DNA from: Deltaproteobacteria bacterium | Lineage (GTDB): Bacteria; Desulfobacterota; Binatia; HRBIN30; JACQVA1 | Direction of reading: 5' to 3' | Assembly (NCBI GenBank): GCA_016178705.1 | Contig: JACOST010000032.1 | Coordinates: 88,448 to 152,447, forward strand | Length of the DNA: 64,000 bases | Shown here: one piece after another, positions 26,011 through 33,978 of the stretch | Layout of the letters: each line of letters starts with the position of its first letter | Position numbering within the stretch: position 1 is the stretch's first letter | The notes under the pieces: model-generated | Database searches by the model: none | Told to the model about the DNA's origin: nothing | What the model saw: only the letters and a program-made list of their open reading frames with translations | Program-made: the position numbers and the translations under genes

Positions 26011-26697
26011 TCACAATGGCAAGTCCTCTAGCCGAAGCTCGCTGACGTGCGCAATCACCAAGTCGGCCGGCAACGCGGCGGCCGGATGATGCGTGGTCAC
26101 GCCGATGCAGCGCATGCCAGCGGCGCGCGCACCGGCTATGCCGAGCGGGGAATCTTCGACCACGACGCACTCCGCGCCGGTCAGAGCCATCCCGGCGCGC
26201 GTGTTCAGCTCGCGCAGCGCGCACAGAAACGGATCGGGCGCGGGTTTACCGGCCATCACATCCTCTGCCCCAACCACTGCGGCAAAGAGCGCGCGGACGC
26301 CGGCGCGATCGAGAATGGCCTCGATCTCATCGCGGAACGCCCCCGATGCGACCGCCAGTACGAAGCGCGGATGCAACCGCCGCAGCAACTCGGGCACGCC
26401 GTCGTAGAGCGTCGCCCCCTGCGACAACGCAGCGAACTGTGCGCGCTTGCGGGAGACGAGCGCGTCGAGTTCGGTCGCGGTGGGGCGTCGACCGGCACGG
26501 GCGTACAACGCGGCCAGGCAGGCGCGATCGGGCAAGCCGAGGAACTGCGTGAAGTAGTCCGCCTGCGAGAGATCCATCCCGTCACTGCGCGCCACCGCCT
26601 GAAACGCCGCACAGTGCAAAGCTTCGGTGTCAGCCAACACACCATCGAAGTCGAAGATCACGGCGCGCACCGAAGAGCCACGGATTATGCCAGACAC
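26011..26697 (-). CDS. HAD-superfamily phosphatase (beta-phosphoglucomutase-like)
   Basis: A 228-residue HAD subclass IA enzyme. The nucleophile Asp is in VIFDFDGVLADTEALH, the Ser/Thr motif is LAVASGAFRDEI, and Lys plus the acidic pair are in MAGKPAPDPF and CVVVEDSPLGI. The helical cap lies between motifs 1 and 2 (about 25-95). Such proteins dephosphorylate or isomerise sugar phosphates or nucleotides; the exact substrate is not evident. It starts with GTG at 26697 and is divergent from the response regulator. Confidence 0.9.
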   Translation of the reverse strand: MSGIIRGSSVRAVIFDFDGVLADTEALHCAAFQAVARSDGMDLSQADYFTQFLGLPDRACLAALYARAGRRPTATELDALVSRKRAQFAALSQGATLYDGVPELLRRLHPRFVLAVASGAFRDEIEAILDRAGVRALFAAVVGAEDVMAGKPAPDPFLCALRELNTRAGMALTGAECVVVEDSPLGIAGARAAGMRCIGVTTHHPAAALPADLVIAHVSELRLEDLPL

Positions 26698-26748
26698 GCA
26701 TTCGCTCGCTGGCTTGACACTGACGACGTGGCCTGGCTATCCGAAGGC

Positions 26749-27237
26749 ATGGCCGACACCACCCCCGCGACGATTCTGCTCGTCGACGACGAGCCGGCCG
26801 TGGGGCAAAGTTTGGCCGCCCTCCTCGAACTCGAGACACCGTACAAGGTGCTGGTCGAGACCTCACCGCAGCGGGCGATCCAACTCGCTAAAGTCACGCC
26901 GCTCGACTTAGTGGTCTCCGACTTTCTCATGCCTGAACTCGATGGCATCGGCTTTCTCCTCGAGATCCGTGCCCTCTACCCGGAGAGCACGCTCATACTC
27001 CTCACCGGGTACGCAGACAAGGAAAACGCCATCCGCGCGATCAACGACGTCGGCATCTTCCATTACATCGAGAAGCCGTGGGACAACGACGATCTGCTGA
27101 CCATCATCACCACCGGCCTCGACAAACGGTTACAACTCCACCGGCTGTACGAGCGCACCCGCGAGCTTGAGGGCCGCGTACAACAACTGCAGCAACGTAA
27201 TGCGGAACTCGAGCAACGGCTCAAGGGAGCGACGTGA
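26749..27237 (+). CDS. response regulator with C-terminal coiled coil
   Basis: A 162-residue protein: receiver domain (1-125) with Asp13/Asp14, phospho-acceptor Asp58 (VVSDFLMPELDG), Thr in LLTGYAD and Lys in IEKPWDNDDL, then a coiled coil rich in Leu, Gln and Glu (about 130-160). The EKPWDNDDL signature is common in receivers of RpfG/HupR type, but no output domain follows, so this may be a truncated or adaptor form. I start at ATG 26749; the longer frame lies antisense to the HAD gene. The histidine kinase ending at 23991 is a possible partner. Confidence 0.9.
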   Translation: MADTTPATILLVDDEPAVGQSLAALLELETPYKVLVETSPQRAIQLAKVTPLDLVVSDFLMPELDGIGFLLEIRALYPESTLILLTGYADKENAIRAINDVGIFHYIEKPWDNDDLLTIITTGLDKRLQLHRLYERTRELEGRVQQLQQRNAELEQRLKGAT

Positions 27238-27243
27238 TCCGCA

Positions 27244-28656
27244 TCACTGTTTCTCAAAGGGTTCCGGTTCCTTCTTCCGTTTGTTCCAGCGCCAGAGATT
27301 GGCGCGCCAGTTCTGACCGTCACCGGTCGCGGCGAAATATACGAAGTACGCGTCTTCGCCCATCGGCACCCACGTTCCAACGTTGATATATTGCCCACCC
27401 GTAGGAAGCGGCCACGTGCCGGCGGCGTGCGAGTGACCGAAGACCACGTTCTGCACTTTGAACAACGCGGCGATGCGTTCTGCCGTGTGCCGCAATTGTG
27501 CGGCTTCGGCGATGCGCCGGAAACGCAGCGCGCCAACGTACACGATCGATCCCATCACGGTCATCGCCGCCACCAGCGCGAGCAACCCGGTCCGCGCCGG
27601 GTACCAAATCAGGATGCCGGCGACCGCGGCCGCCAGCAGCCCGCCAAACACGATCAGATCCAGGGCCAGAAACCGCGCCGTGGCCAGAACACCGCGCATA
27701 ACCGGCGAGGCGCGCATCGCATTCACCGCCGCGGCGGTTCCCGATGGCAAGCCGAACTTTTCATCCACGGCGGCAATCCGCCGATCGTTTTCTTCCCGCA
27801 CCTGCCGCTCCGCCAGCGGGTTGGGTCGGCCACTCTTGGCCAGGACCCGCCGAACCATCGCCCCATACAAGCTGGCCACGCGCGGCAGGATCTTGAGATT
27901 GCCGCCGACCACCCAGCCGATGTACTCGCTCACCGACATGATGTTCTCGGCCGCCATGGCATCGATCGTCTTCATCTGATTCGTGAAGTAACGGATCGCC
28001 AACTCCGCAATCGACAGTTGCATGTGGGTCGGCGATTCCGGCACCAACGGATTGAGCACGTGCTCGGTCGCACAGAACGGATCGTACTGACAGCCATGCT
28101 CGACGTACAACAACCCCGGCTCGCACCAGAACCACAACGGAAACTGCACGCGTTGCGCGACCGCTTCCTTCATCGCCATGTAGCTGAAGTCTTCCGGATG
28201 ATGCTCGGCGATGAGACGGCGGAAATGGTCCTGCACCTCGGGCCACGACATTTCGAGATCATGGTTGCCGCGCAACAGGATCACCTCATTGCCTTCCGCG
28301 ACGAAGCGCGCCAAGGCCAAGAGCAACTGCGGATGACTGGCACGCAGGATACGGTCGAGCTTCCAGCGCGACTTGGGCGCCTCAGTACCGGGACCGTAGC
28401 GCTGCTCGCTCTCAGGGAACGACACCCCGCGCATCAAGCGCTCGTTCGGATCGGGGAGATCGGTGATGTACAGGAACTCAATAAAATCGCCGCCGATGAT
28501 CAACCGCCAGCGCCGATCGGCCGCGCGGTTGAGGCGATAGTAGCGGAGGAAGTCGGCGAACTCTTCGTCGAAGTGATACAGCCCTGCGGTCGGGTTGTTG
28601 AACCCGCCACGCAGATGCAGATCGGAGACGATCAGGTAATCAAACGCTACGCTCAT
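27244..28656 (-). CDS. metallophosphoesterase with membrane insertion
   Basis: A 470-residue calcineurin-like phosphoesterase. Metal-site motifs in order: SDLHLRG, IIGGDFIEFLYI, LLRGNHDLEMSW, LYVEHGCQYDP and VFGHSHAAGTW. Between the fourth and fifth motifs are about 220 residues that include two hydrophobic helices (ALDLIVFGGLLAAAVAGILI and GLLALVAAMTVMGSIVYVGA). The enzyme would thus be membrane-anchored within the catalytic fold. Soluble relatives such as UDP-2,3-diacylglucosamine hydrolase lack this. GCAGGAG precedes ATG 28656. The substrate is unknown. It converges on the response regulator with a 6-nt gap. Confidence 0.87.
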   Translation of the reverse strand: MSVAFDYLIVSDLHLRGGFNNPTAGLYHFDEEFADFLRYYRLNRAADRRWRLIIGGDFIEFLYITDLPDPNERLMRGVSFPESEQRYGPGTEAPKSRWKLDRILRASHPQLLLALARFVAEGNEVILLRGNHDLEMSWPEVQDHFRRLIAEHHPEDFSYMAMKEAVAQRVQFPLWFWCEPGLLYVEHGCQYDPFCATEHVLNPLVPESPTHMQLSIAELAIRYFTNQMKTIDAMAAENIMSVSEYIGWVVGGNLKILPRVASLYGAMVRRVLAKSGRPNPLAERQVREENDRRIAAVDEKFGLPSGTAAAVNAMRASPVMRGVLATARFLALDLIVFGGLLAAAVAGILIWYPARTGLLALVAAMTVMGSIVYVGALRFRRIAEAAQLRHTAERIAALFKVQNVVFGHSHAAGTWPLPTGGQYINVGTWVPMGEDAYFVYFAATGDGQNWRANLWRWNKRKKEPEPFEKQ

Positions 28657-28751
28657 ACAACTCCTGCTTGCGTATCACCGAGTCGCGGGCGATTTCAATT
28701 CAACGCGACCCAGGGCACCCGGGGTTCTCCGGTTGCGCAGCCGCCCGCGAA

Positions 28752-28786
28752 CGAACTACAAACCACGAACTGCAAACCACGGACTT
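28752..28786. repeat. array of five degenerate 7-mers
   Basis: Five in-phase heptamers: CGAACTA, CAAACCA, CGAACTG, CAAACCA, CGGACTT. Their reverse complements (TGGTTTG, CAGTTCG) resemble the TGGTTCG-type words of the array at 13019, so this may be the same family in the other orientation. It lies just upstream of the TPR-protein gene. Confidence 0.75.
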
Positions 28787-28804
28787 TCCGCTAGGGAGGA
28801 TGGC

Positions 28805-30442
28805 ATGAAGCTTCGGCTCGCGTTTCTCGCAGTCACCATCTGCGCTCACGCCGCGCTGGCCCAGGAACATCACGCGGCGACCTCCAAACCCGCTATGTTG
28901 CTCACAGGACTCGGCTCGCACCACCACGCGATCGCCACCACGAGCAAGCAAGCGCAGCAGTTCTTCGATCAGGGTCTGACGCTCGCCTTCGGTTTCAATC
29001 ACGAGGAAGCCATCCGCTCGTTCCACCGCGCAGCCGAACTCGACCCACAGGCCGCAATGCCGCAGTGGGGCATCGCCTACGCGCTGGGTCCAAACTACAA
29101 CATGGATGTCGACAAGCAGCACGAGCAAGCCGCCTACGCGGCCGCGCAGAAGGCGCTCGCACTCGCCGCGAACGGCCCCGAGCACGAGCGCGCCTACATC
29201 GAAGCGCTCGCCACGCGCTACTCCAACGATCCCAACGCCGACCTCAAGCCGCTCAACGTGGCGTACAAGAACGCGATGGCCGAAGTGGCGAAGCGCTACC
29301 CCGATGATCTGGACGCGGCCACGATCTATGCGGAAAGCGCGATGATCTTGCGCCCGTTCAAGCTGTGGAACCCCGATGGCACGCCGGCCGAAGGAACCGA
29401 GGAGATCGTCGCGGTGCTCGAAGTGGTGCTGCGCCGAGATCCAGATCATCCCGGGGCCAATCACTTTTACATTCACGCGGTCGAGGCATCACCGCACCCT
29501 GAGCGCGCCCTCCCCAGCGCCAAGCGGCTCGAAACTGCCGTGCCCGCCGCCGGCCACCTCGTCCACATGCCGTCACACATCTACATGCGCACCGGCTACT
29601 ACCGCGACGCCGCCGCCAGCAACGCCGCCGCCGTGGCCGCCGACCGAGCGTATCTGCGCACCGTGACGTCCGACGTTCACATGTATCCGCTGATGTACTT
29701 CAGCCACAACATCCACTTCCTGGCGTTCGCCAGCGCGATGGCGGGACGCCGCAGCGACGCGATCGCCGCCGCCAAGGAACTCTATCCCGTCATCAGTCCC
29801 AACGCTGTTGAGCTAGCGGGACTGATCGACCCCCTAATTGCGACCCGCTTCCTCATTCCTCTCCGGTTCCGGGACTGGAAGGAGGTGCTGCGCGCGCCCG
29901 AGCCGGATGCAAAGCTCGCCGGCGCTCACGGGATGTGGCACTTCGCCCGCGGCGTGGCTCGATTGGGGATGGGCGATGCCGCCGCGGCGGAACAAGAACG
30001 AGCAGCACTCGATACCGCGCGCCAGACCCTGCCCGACGGTGCCGGCTTCGGCTTCAGCACTGCCGCCGATATCTTGAACCTGGCCGCTGCGGCGTTCGAT
30101 GCCCGTCTGGCTGCCACGAACGGCGATAGAAACGCGGCGATCGTCAATTGGCAGAAAGCAGTCGTCATCGAGGATGGCCTCGCATACAACGAACCGGCCG
30201 ACTGGTACTATCCGGTGCGCGAGTCGCTCGGCGGTGCGCTGCTGCGCGATGGACAATACGCTGAGGCCGAGCAGGTGTTTCGTGCTGACCTCGAGCGCAA
30301 CCCGCGCAACCCGCGCTCACTCTTGGGGCTTTCGGAAGCCTTGAAGGCGCAACACAAGACGGCCGCCGCCGACACGGTGCACGCAGAGTTTGAGCTCGCG
30401 TGGAAGAACGCCGACACCAGGTTGGGCAGCGACGATCTGTAG
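28805..30442 (+). CDS. secreted TPR-repeat protein
   Basis: A 545-residue protein with a signal peptide (LRLAFLAVTICAHAALAQ) followed by TPR-like helical pairs. The recognisable units are QFFDQGLTLAFGFNHEEAIR near the N-terminus and DGQYAEAEQVFRADLERNPR near the C-terminus. His-rich segments (EHHAATS, GSHHHAIAT) follow the signal peptide, and PGANHFYIHAVEASPHP lies mid-protein. Proteins of this sort are widespread but uncharacterised. ATG 28805 has AGGGAGGA upstream. It is probably periplasmic. It starts a + strand run with the next gene. Confidence 0.8.
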   Translation: MKLRLAFLAVTICAHAALAQEHHAATSKPAMLLTGLGSHHHAIATTSKQAQQFFDQGLTLAFGFNHEEAIRSFHRAAELDPQAAMPQWGIAYALGPNYNMDVDKQHEQAAYAAAQKALALAANGPEHERAYIEALATRYSNDPNADLKPLNVAYKNAMAEVAKRYPDDLDAATIYAESAMILRPFKLWNPDGTPAEGTEEIVAVLEVVLRRDPDHPGANHFYIHAVEASPHPERALPSAKRLETAVPAAGHLVHMPSHIYMRTGYYRDAAASNAAAVAADRAYLRTVTSDVHMYPLMYFSHNIHFLAFASAMAGRRSDAIAAAKELYPVISPNAVELAGLIDPLIATRFLIPLRFRDWKEVLRAPEPDAKLAGAHGMWHFARGVARLGMGDAAAAEQERAALDTARQTLPDGAGFGFSTAADILNLAAAAFDARLAATNGDRNAAIVNWQKAVVIEDGLAYNEPADWYYPVRESLGGALLRDGQYAEAEQVFRADLERNPRNPRSLLGLSEALKAQHKTAAADTVHAEFELAWKNADTRLGSDDL

Positions 30443-30484
30443 CCATCGGCCGTCGTTCAGGTCTTCATCAAGCGAGCTTCGATC

Positions 30485-33193
30485 ATGCCCGCGCCAACCA
30501 GCGATCCCGCCGGCTTCCGCGCGTACAGCGCCGAAGCCATTCTGCGTGACGGCAGCTCGATTCACATTCGCGCGCTGAGGCCGAGTGACAAGGCGCTGCT
30601 GATCGAACACTTTCAGCAGTTGAGTCCGCGCTCGGTGTACTTCCGCTTCTTTGGCGCGAAGAAGCGCCTCACCGATGCCGAGTTGGCGCGCTTCACCGAG
30701 CTCGATTTCGCGCGCAATGCCGCATTGGTAGCCGTCCGCCGCGATGGTGGATGCGAATTGCTAATCGGCGTTGGCCGCTATTCGAGTAGCGCGGTGGCAC
30801 ACCGCGCCGAAGTCGCATTCGCCGTACTGGACAAGTATCAGGGTCGCGGGGTCGGCACGCTGCTGCTCGAACACCTCGTGCCGATCGCCCGCGCCAATGG
30901 CATCACCGAGTTCGAAGCCGATGTGCTCGGCGAGAACAACCAAATGCTGCAGGTCTTCGCGGCCAGCGGCTTTACGGTGAAGCGCTCGATTGAAGCCGGC
31001 GTGTTCCATGTCGTGTTTGCGACCACTGAGACCGAACAGTTTCTTGCCGCCAGCCAGCAGCGCGAGCGGCGAGCGGCGGCGCAGAGCATCCGCACATTTC
31101 TGCAGCCGCGTTCCGTGGCGGTGGTCGGCGCCTCGCGCAGCCCCGGGTCGATCGGTGCGGCACTGGTTGCGAACCTCAAACGCGACGGGTTCGCCGGACC
31201 GATCTATCCGGTGAATCCCAGCGCCGCCGAGATCGACGGCCTCACCACCTATCCAACCGTCAGCGCGATCGGCGCGCCGGTCGACCTTGTGCTCATCGCC
31301 GTGCCCGCAGCGGCCGTGGAAGCGGCGGTAGCCGATTGCGCGCGCGCCGGCACGCGTGGGGTGGTGGTAATCTCGTCGGGCTTCGCCGAGGCGTCGGCGG
31401 CGGGGCGCGAAGCGCAACGGCGCTTGACCGAATTCGTCCGCGGCTCCGGCATGCGCATGGTGGGCCCGAACTGCATGGGCGTACTCAACACCGATCCGGC
31501 CATTTCACTCAACGGCACGTTCGCCCCGGTCTGGCCGCCCGCCGGTAACATCGGCATGTCTTCGCAGAGCGGCGCCCTCGGCCTCGCTATTCTCGACTAC
31601 GCACGCACGCGCAACTTGGGCATGTCGACCTTCGTCTCGGTAGGCAACAAGGCCGACGTATCGAGCAACGATCTGCTCGCGTACTGGGCGGAAGATCCCC
31701 GCACCGATGTCATCGTGCTGTACCTGGAGAGTTTCGGAAACCCGCGCAAATTTGCGCGCGTCGCTCCTGAGGTCGCACGCCACAAACCAATCGTCGCCGT
31801 GAAATCGGGCCGCTCCGCCGCCGGCACGCGCGCGGCATCGAGCCATTCGGCCGCACTCGCCAATCTCGATGTCGCCGTTGACGCCCTGTTCGAGCAAGCC
31901 GGCGTCATCCGCACGGCGACGCTCGAAGATCTCTTCGACGTGCTGGCGTTGCTTTCGACCCAGCCTTTGCCACCGAGTCGGCGGGTCGGCGTGGTGACCA
32001 ACGCGGGCGGCCCCGGCATACTACTCGCCGATGCCTGCGAAGCGCACGGATTGCAGCTTCCCCAGTTGTCGGCCGAAACCGTGATGAGTCTGCGCACGTT
32101 CCTGCCCGCGCATGCGGGCTACGCCAACCCAATCGACATGACCGCGTCGGCGACGCCGGAACAGTACGCGCGGGCGATCGAGTTGATCGGCAGCGACGCG
32201 GCGGTCGATGCGCTGGTCGTGATCTACATTCCACCGATGGTCACGCAGCCGGAGGAAGTGGCAACCGCCATCGCCCGCGCGGCCGGCGCCGTTCCGGCGG
32301 CGAAGCCGATTCTGACCGTATTCATCTCGTCGCAAGGGGCGCCGCCGATGCTCAGCACCGGACCGCGCGGTCGCCTGCCGTCGTACAGCTTTCCGGAAAA
32401 CGCAGCGCTCGCGTTAGCAGCCGTTGAACGCTACGCACGCTGGCGCGAGCGGCCACGCGGAACGCCGCTCACCCTCGATCCGTTCGCGCAAAGCGCCGTC
32501 CGTGCCGTGGTCGATCGCGTGCTCGTGCAGGCCGACGGACCCACGTGGCTGGAGCCGAAGGACCTTGCCACGGTGCTGCGCGCGGTCGGTATCGAGTGCG
32601 CGGCGAGCGAACAGACCACGGTCGCCGACGCACTCGCAACCGCCAGCCGCATGGGCTATCCGCTGGTCGCCAAGGCAATCGCCCCCAGCGTTGTACACAA
32701 GAGCGACGTCGGCGGCGTCATCATGGGACTACATTCCGCCAAGGCGGTCGCAGTGGCGGTGCGGACGCTGGATGAGCGCATGCGCACAATCGGCGCACCG
32801 CTCGATGGCGTACTGCTCCAGCGCGAAGTGCCCGGCGGAATCGAAGCGTTGGTCGGCGTCACCACCGATCCTATTTTCGGACCGCTGGTGGTCTGCGGCA
32901 TGGGCGGGGTGTTGGTGGAACTGCTACACGACGTGTCGTTTCACCTAACTCCGGTCAGCGACATCGATGCCGTCGAGATGATCGGCAAGCTGCGCGCGCG
33001 CCCGTTGCTCGACGGCTACCGCGGCGCGCCGGCCGGCGATCGCGACGCGCTTGCCGGCGTGATCCAGCGTATTTCAGCACTGGTGGAACTGGTACCGGAG
33101 CTGCGCGAACTCGACCTCAATCCGATCAAAGTGCTCCCGCCCGGTCAGGGCGCGATCGTCGTCGATGCCCGCATGCGCATTCAACCCGGCTGA
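30485..33193 (+). CDS. GNAT acetyltransferase - ADP-forming acyl-CoA ligase fusion (Pat-like)
   Basis: A 902-residue bifunctional protein. An N-terminal GNAT domain (about 15-170; VLDKYQGRGVGTLLLEHLVP) is followed by the CoA-binding domain (SVAVVGASRSPGSIGAALVA), a succinyl-CoA-ligase-like domain with SSHSAALAN, and a C-terminal ATP-grasp part (MGYPLVAKAIAPSVVHKSDV). Domains match protein lysine acetyltransferases of the Pat/PatZ group; here GNAT is at the N-terminus, as in some actinobacterial PatA. The His in SSHSAAL aligns with the phospho-His site of active ADP-forming ligases. Pat enzymes often acetylate acyl-CoA synthetases. Role here inferred from family. Confidence 0.88.
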   Translation: MPAPTSDPAGFRAYSAEAILRDGSSIHIRALRPSDKALLIEHFQQLSPRSVYFRFFGAKKRLTDAELARFTELDFARNAALVAVRRDGGCELLIGVGRYSSSAVAHRAEVAFAVLDKYQGRGVGTLLLEHLVPIARANGITEFEADVLGENNQMLQVFAASGFTVKRSIEAGVFHVVFATTETEQFLAASQQRERRAAAQSIRTFLQPRSVAVVGASRSPGSIGAALVANLKRDGFAGPIYPVNPSAAEIDGLTTYPTVSAIGAPVDLVLIAVPAAAVEAAVADCARAGTRGVVVISSGFAEASAAGREAQRRLTEFVRGSGMRMVGPNCMGVLNTDPAISLNGTFAPVWPPAGNIGMSSQSGALGLAILDYARTRNLGMSTFVSVGNKADVSSNDLLAYWAEDPRTDVIVLYLESFGNPRKFARVAPEVARHKPIVAVKSGRSAAGTRAASSHSAALANLDVAVDALFEQAGVIRTATLEDLFDVLALLSTQPLPPSRRVGVVTNAGGPGILLADACEAHGLQLPQLSAETVMSLRTFLPAHAGYANPIDMTASATPEQYARAIELIGSDAAVDALVVIYIPPMVTQPEEVATAIARAAGAVPAAKPILTVFISSQGAPPMLSTGPRGRLPSYSFPENAALALAAVERYARWRERPRGTPLTLDPFAQSAVRAVVDRVLVQADGPTWLEPKDLATVLRAVGIECAASEQTTVADALATASRMGYPLVAKAIAPSVVHKSDVGGVIMGLHSAKAVAVAVRTLDERMRTIGAPLDGVLLQREVPGGIEALVGVTTDPIFGPLVVCGMGGVLVELLHDVSFHLTPVSDIDAVEMIGKLRARPLLDGYRGAPAGDRDALAGVIQRISALVELVPELRELDLNPIKVLPPGQGAIVVDARMRIQPG

Positions 33194-33261
33194 TGGCGGA
33201 TCGCGTATGGCAGATAGCTGATGGCTGATCGCCTACTGCCCACTGCCTACTGCCTACTAAT
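33192..33261. repeat. array of ten degenerate 7-mers between convergent genes
   Basis: Ten consecutive in-phase heptamers: six GAT/TAT-type words (GATGGCG first, GATCGCC sixth) then TACTGCC-type words ending at TACTAAT. The array fills the gap between convergent genes: it overlaps the stop codon of the GNAT-ligase gene (TGA 33191-33193) and provides the stop and last four codons of the reductase gene (stop at 33247-33249). Confidence 0.85.
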
Positions 33262-33702
33262 CCCTTCCACCCGCACCGGCACTCCGGCTCCGATCTGCGA
33301 TCCCACCCAGCTCGCCAGCCACGCACGCCAGTACTTCTGGCGCATGAGGTCGATCACGCGCTGCGCTGCGGCGGGATCGGTGATGACGATGGCGCGGCCG
33401 CGCAGCTTCGTCCCGGCGATGTCGAGCGCCACCTCGGGATGATGCTTCACATTTACCAGCCATCCCTTGCGGGCGTTCTTGCCCGCTTGCACGAGCAGGT
33501 GGTCGCCCTCGACGACGAACCAAATCTCGGCGACGCGTTGCTGGCCGCTCTTGCGCCCAGTGGTCGTGAGCTTGAGAGTCTTCGCGTTCGCAACAGCAGC
33601 CAGAGTCGTCGACAGGTCGGCCATTGGTTCTCCCCACGCGGGCGCGACCAGAGCGAGCACCCCGCACAACGTCAGCCAAGCGCGATTCCGAACGTGATCC
33701 AT
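33247..33702 (-). CDS. secreted F420H2-dependent reductase/nitroreductase-family protein
   Basis: A 151-residue protein. After an apparent signal peptide (AWLTLCGVLALVAPAWG) it shows the deazaflavin-dependent nitroreductase fold (PF04075-like): LTTTGRKSGQQRVAEIWFVV, then NVKHHPEVALDIAGTKLRGR. Family enzymes reduce quinones or nitro compounds with F420H2 in the cytoplasm, so a signal peptide is unusual; an internal ATG at MADLSTTL would give a cytoplasmic form. The last residues come from the 7-mer repeat. An F420-type LLM oxidoreductase also occurs at 52692. Cofactor use is inferred. Confidence 0.8.
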   Translation of the reverse strand: MDHVRNRAWLTLCGVLALVAPAWGEPMADLSTTLAAVANAKTLKLTTTGRKSGQQRVAEIWFVVEGDHLLVQAGKNARKGWLVNVKHHPEVALDIAGTKLRGRAIVITDPAAAQRVIDLMRQKYWRAWLASWVGSQIGAGVPVRVEGISRQ

Positions 33703-33853
33703 GGTGCGCCAGTTTAGTCGGTTGCCGTGCCGACACAACCGGCGTAACCGTGTTCTCCGCGGTGCGACTGTGCTCAAGAAGGCCCTCGATACGTTCGCGT
33801 CGCTCACACTCGGGCAAGCGGATTTTGGCAAGCCCTGAAGAACACAGCCGCTT

Positions 33854-33920
33854 CCCCGAGTAGCCGCACTGAGTAGAAGCCGAAGGCTTCGTATCGAAGG
33901 GCAGCGTATCGAGGGGCTCC
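33854..33920 (-). repeat. palindromic element, solo copy C
   Basis: The reverse complement begins GGAGCCCCTCGATACGC and ends GCGGCTACTCGGGG, with an inner TTCGATACGAAGCC-TTCGG hairpin. It is the same nested design as copies A and B around the GIY-YIG module, here with no nuclease gene. It lies in the gap between the reductase gene and the JAMM-DinG gene. Confidence 0.88.
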
Positions 33921-33978
33921 TTCTCGCCCAGAGCCTCTCGCTACTGACAGCGACGCCTGCGGCTGGTAGCGTCGCCCC

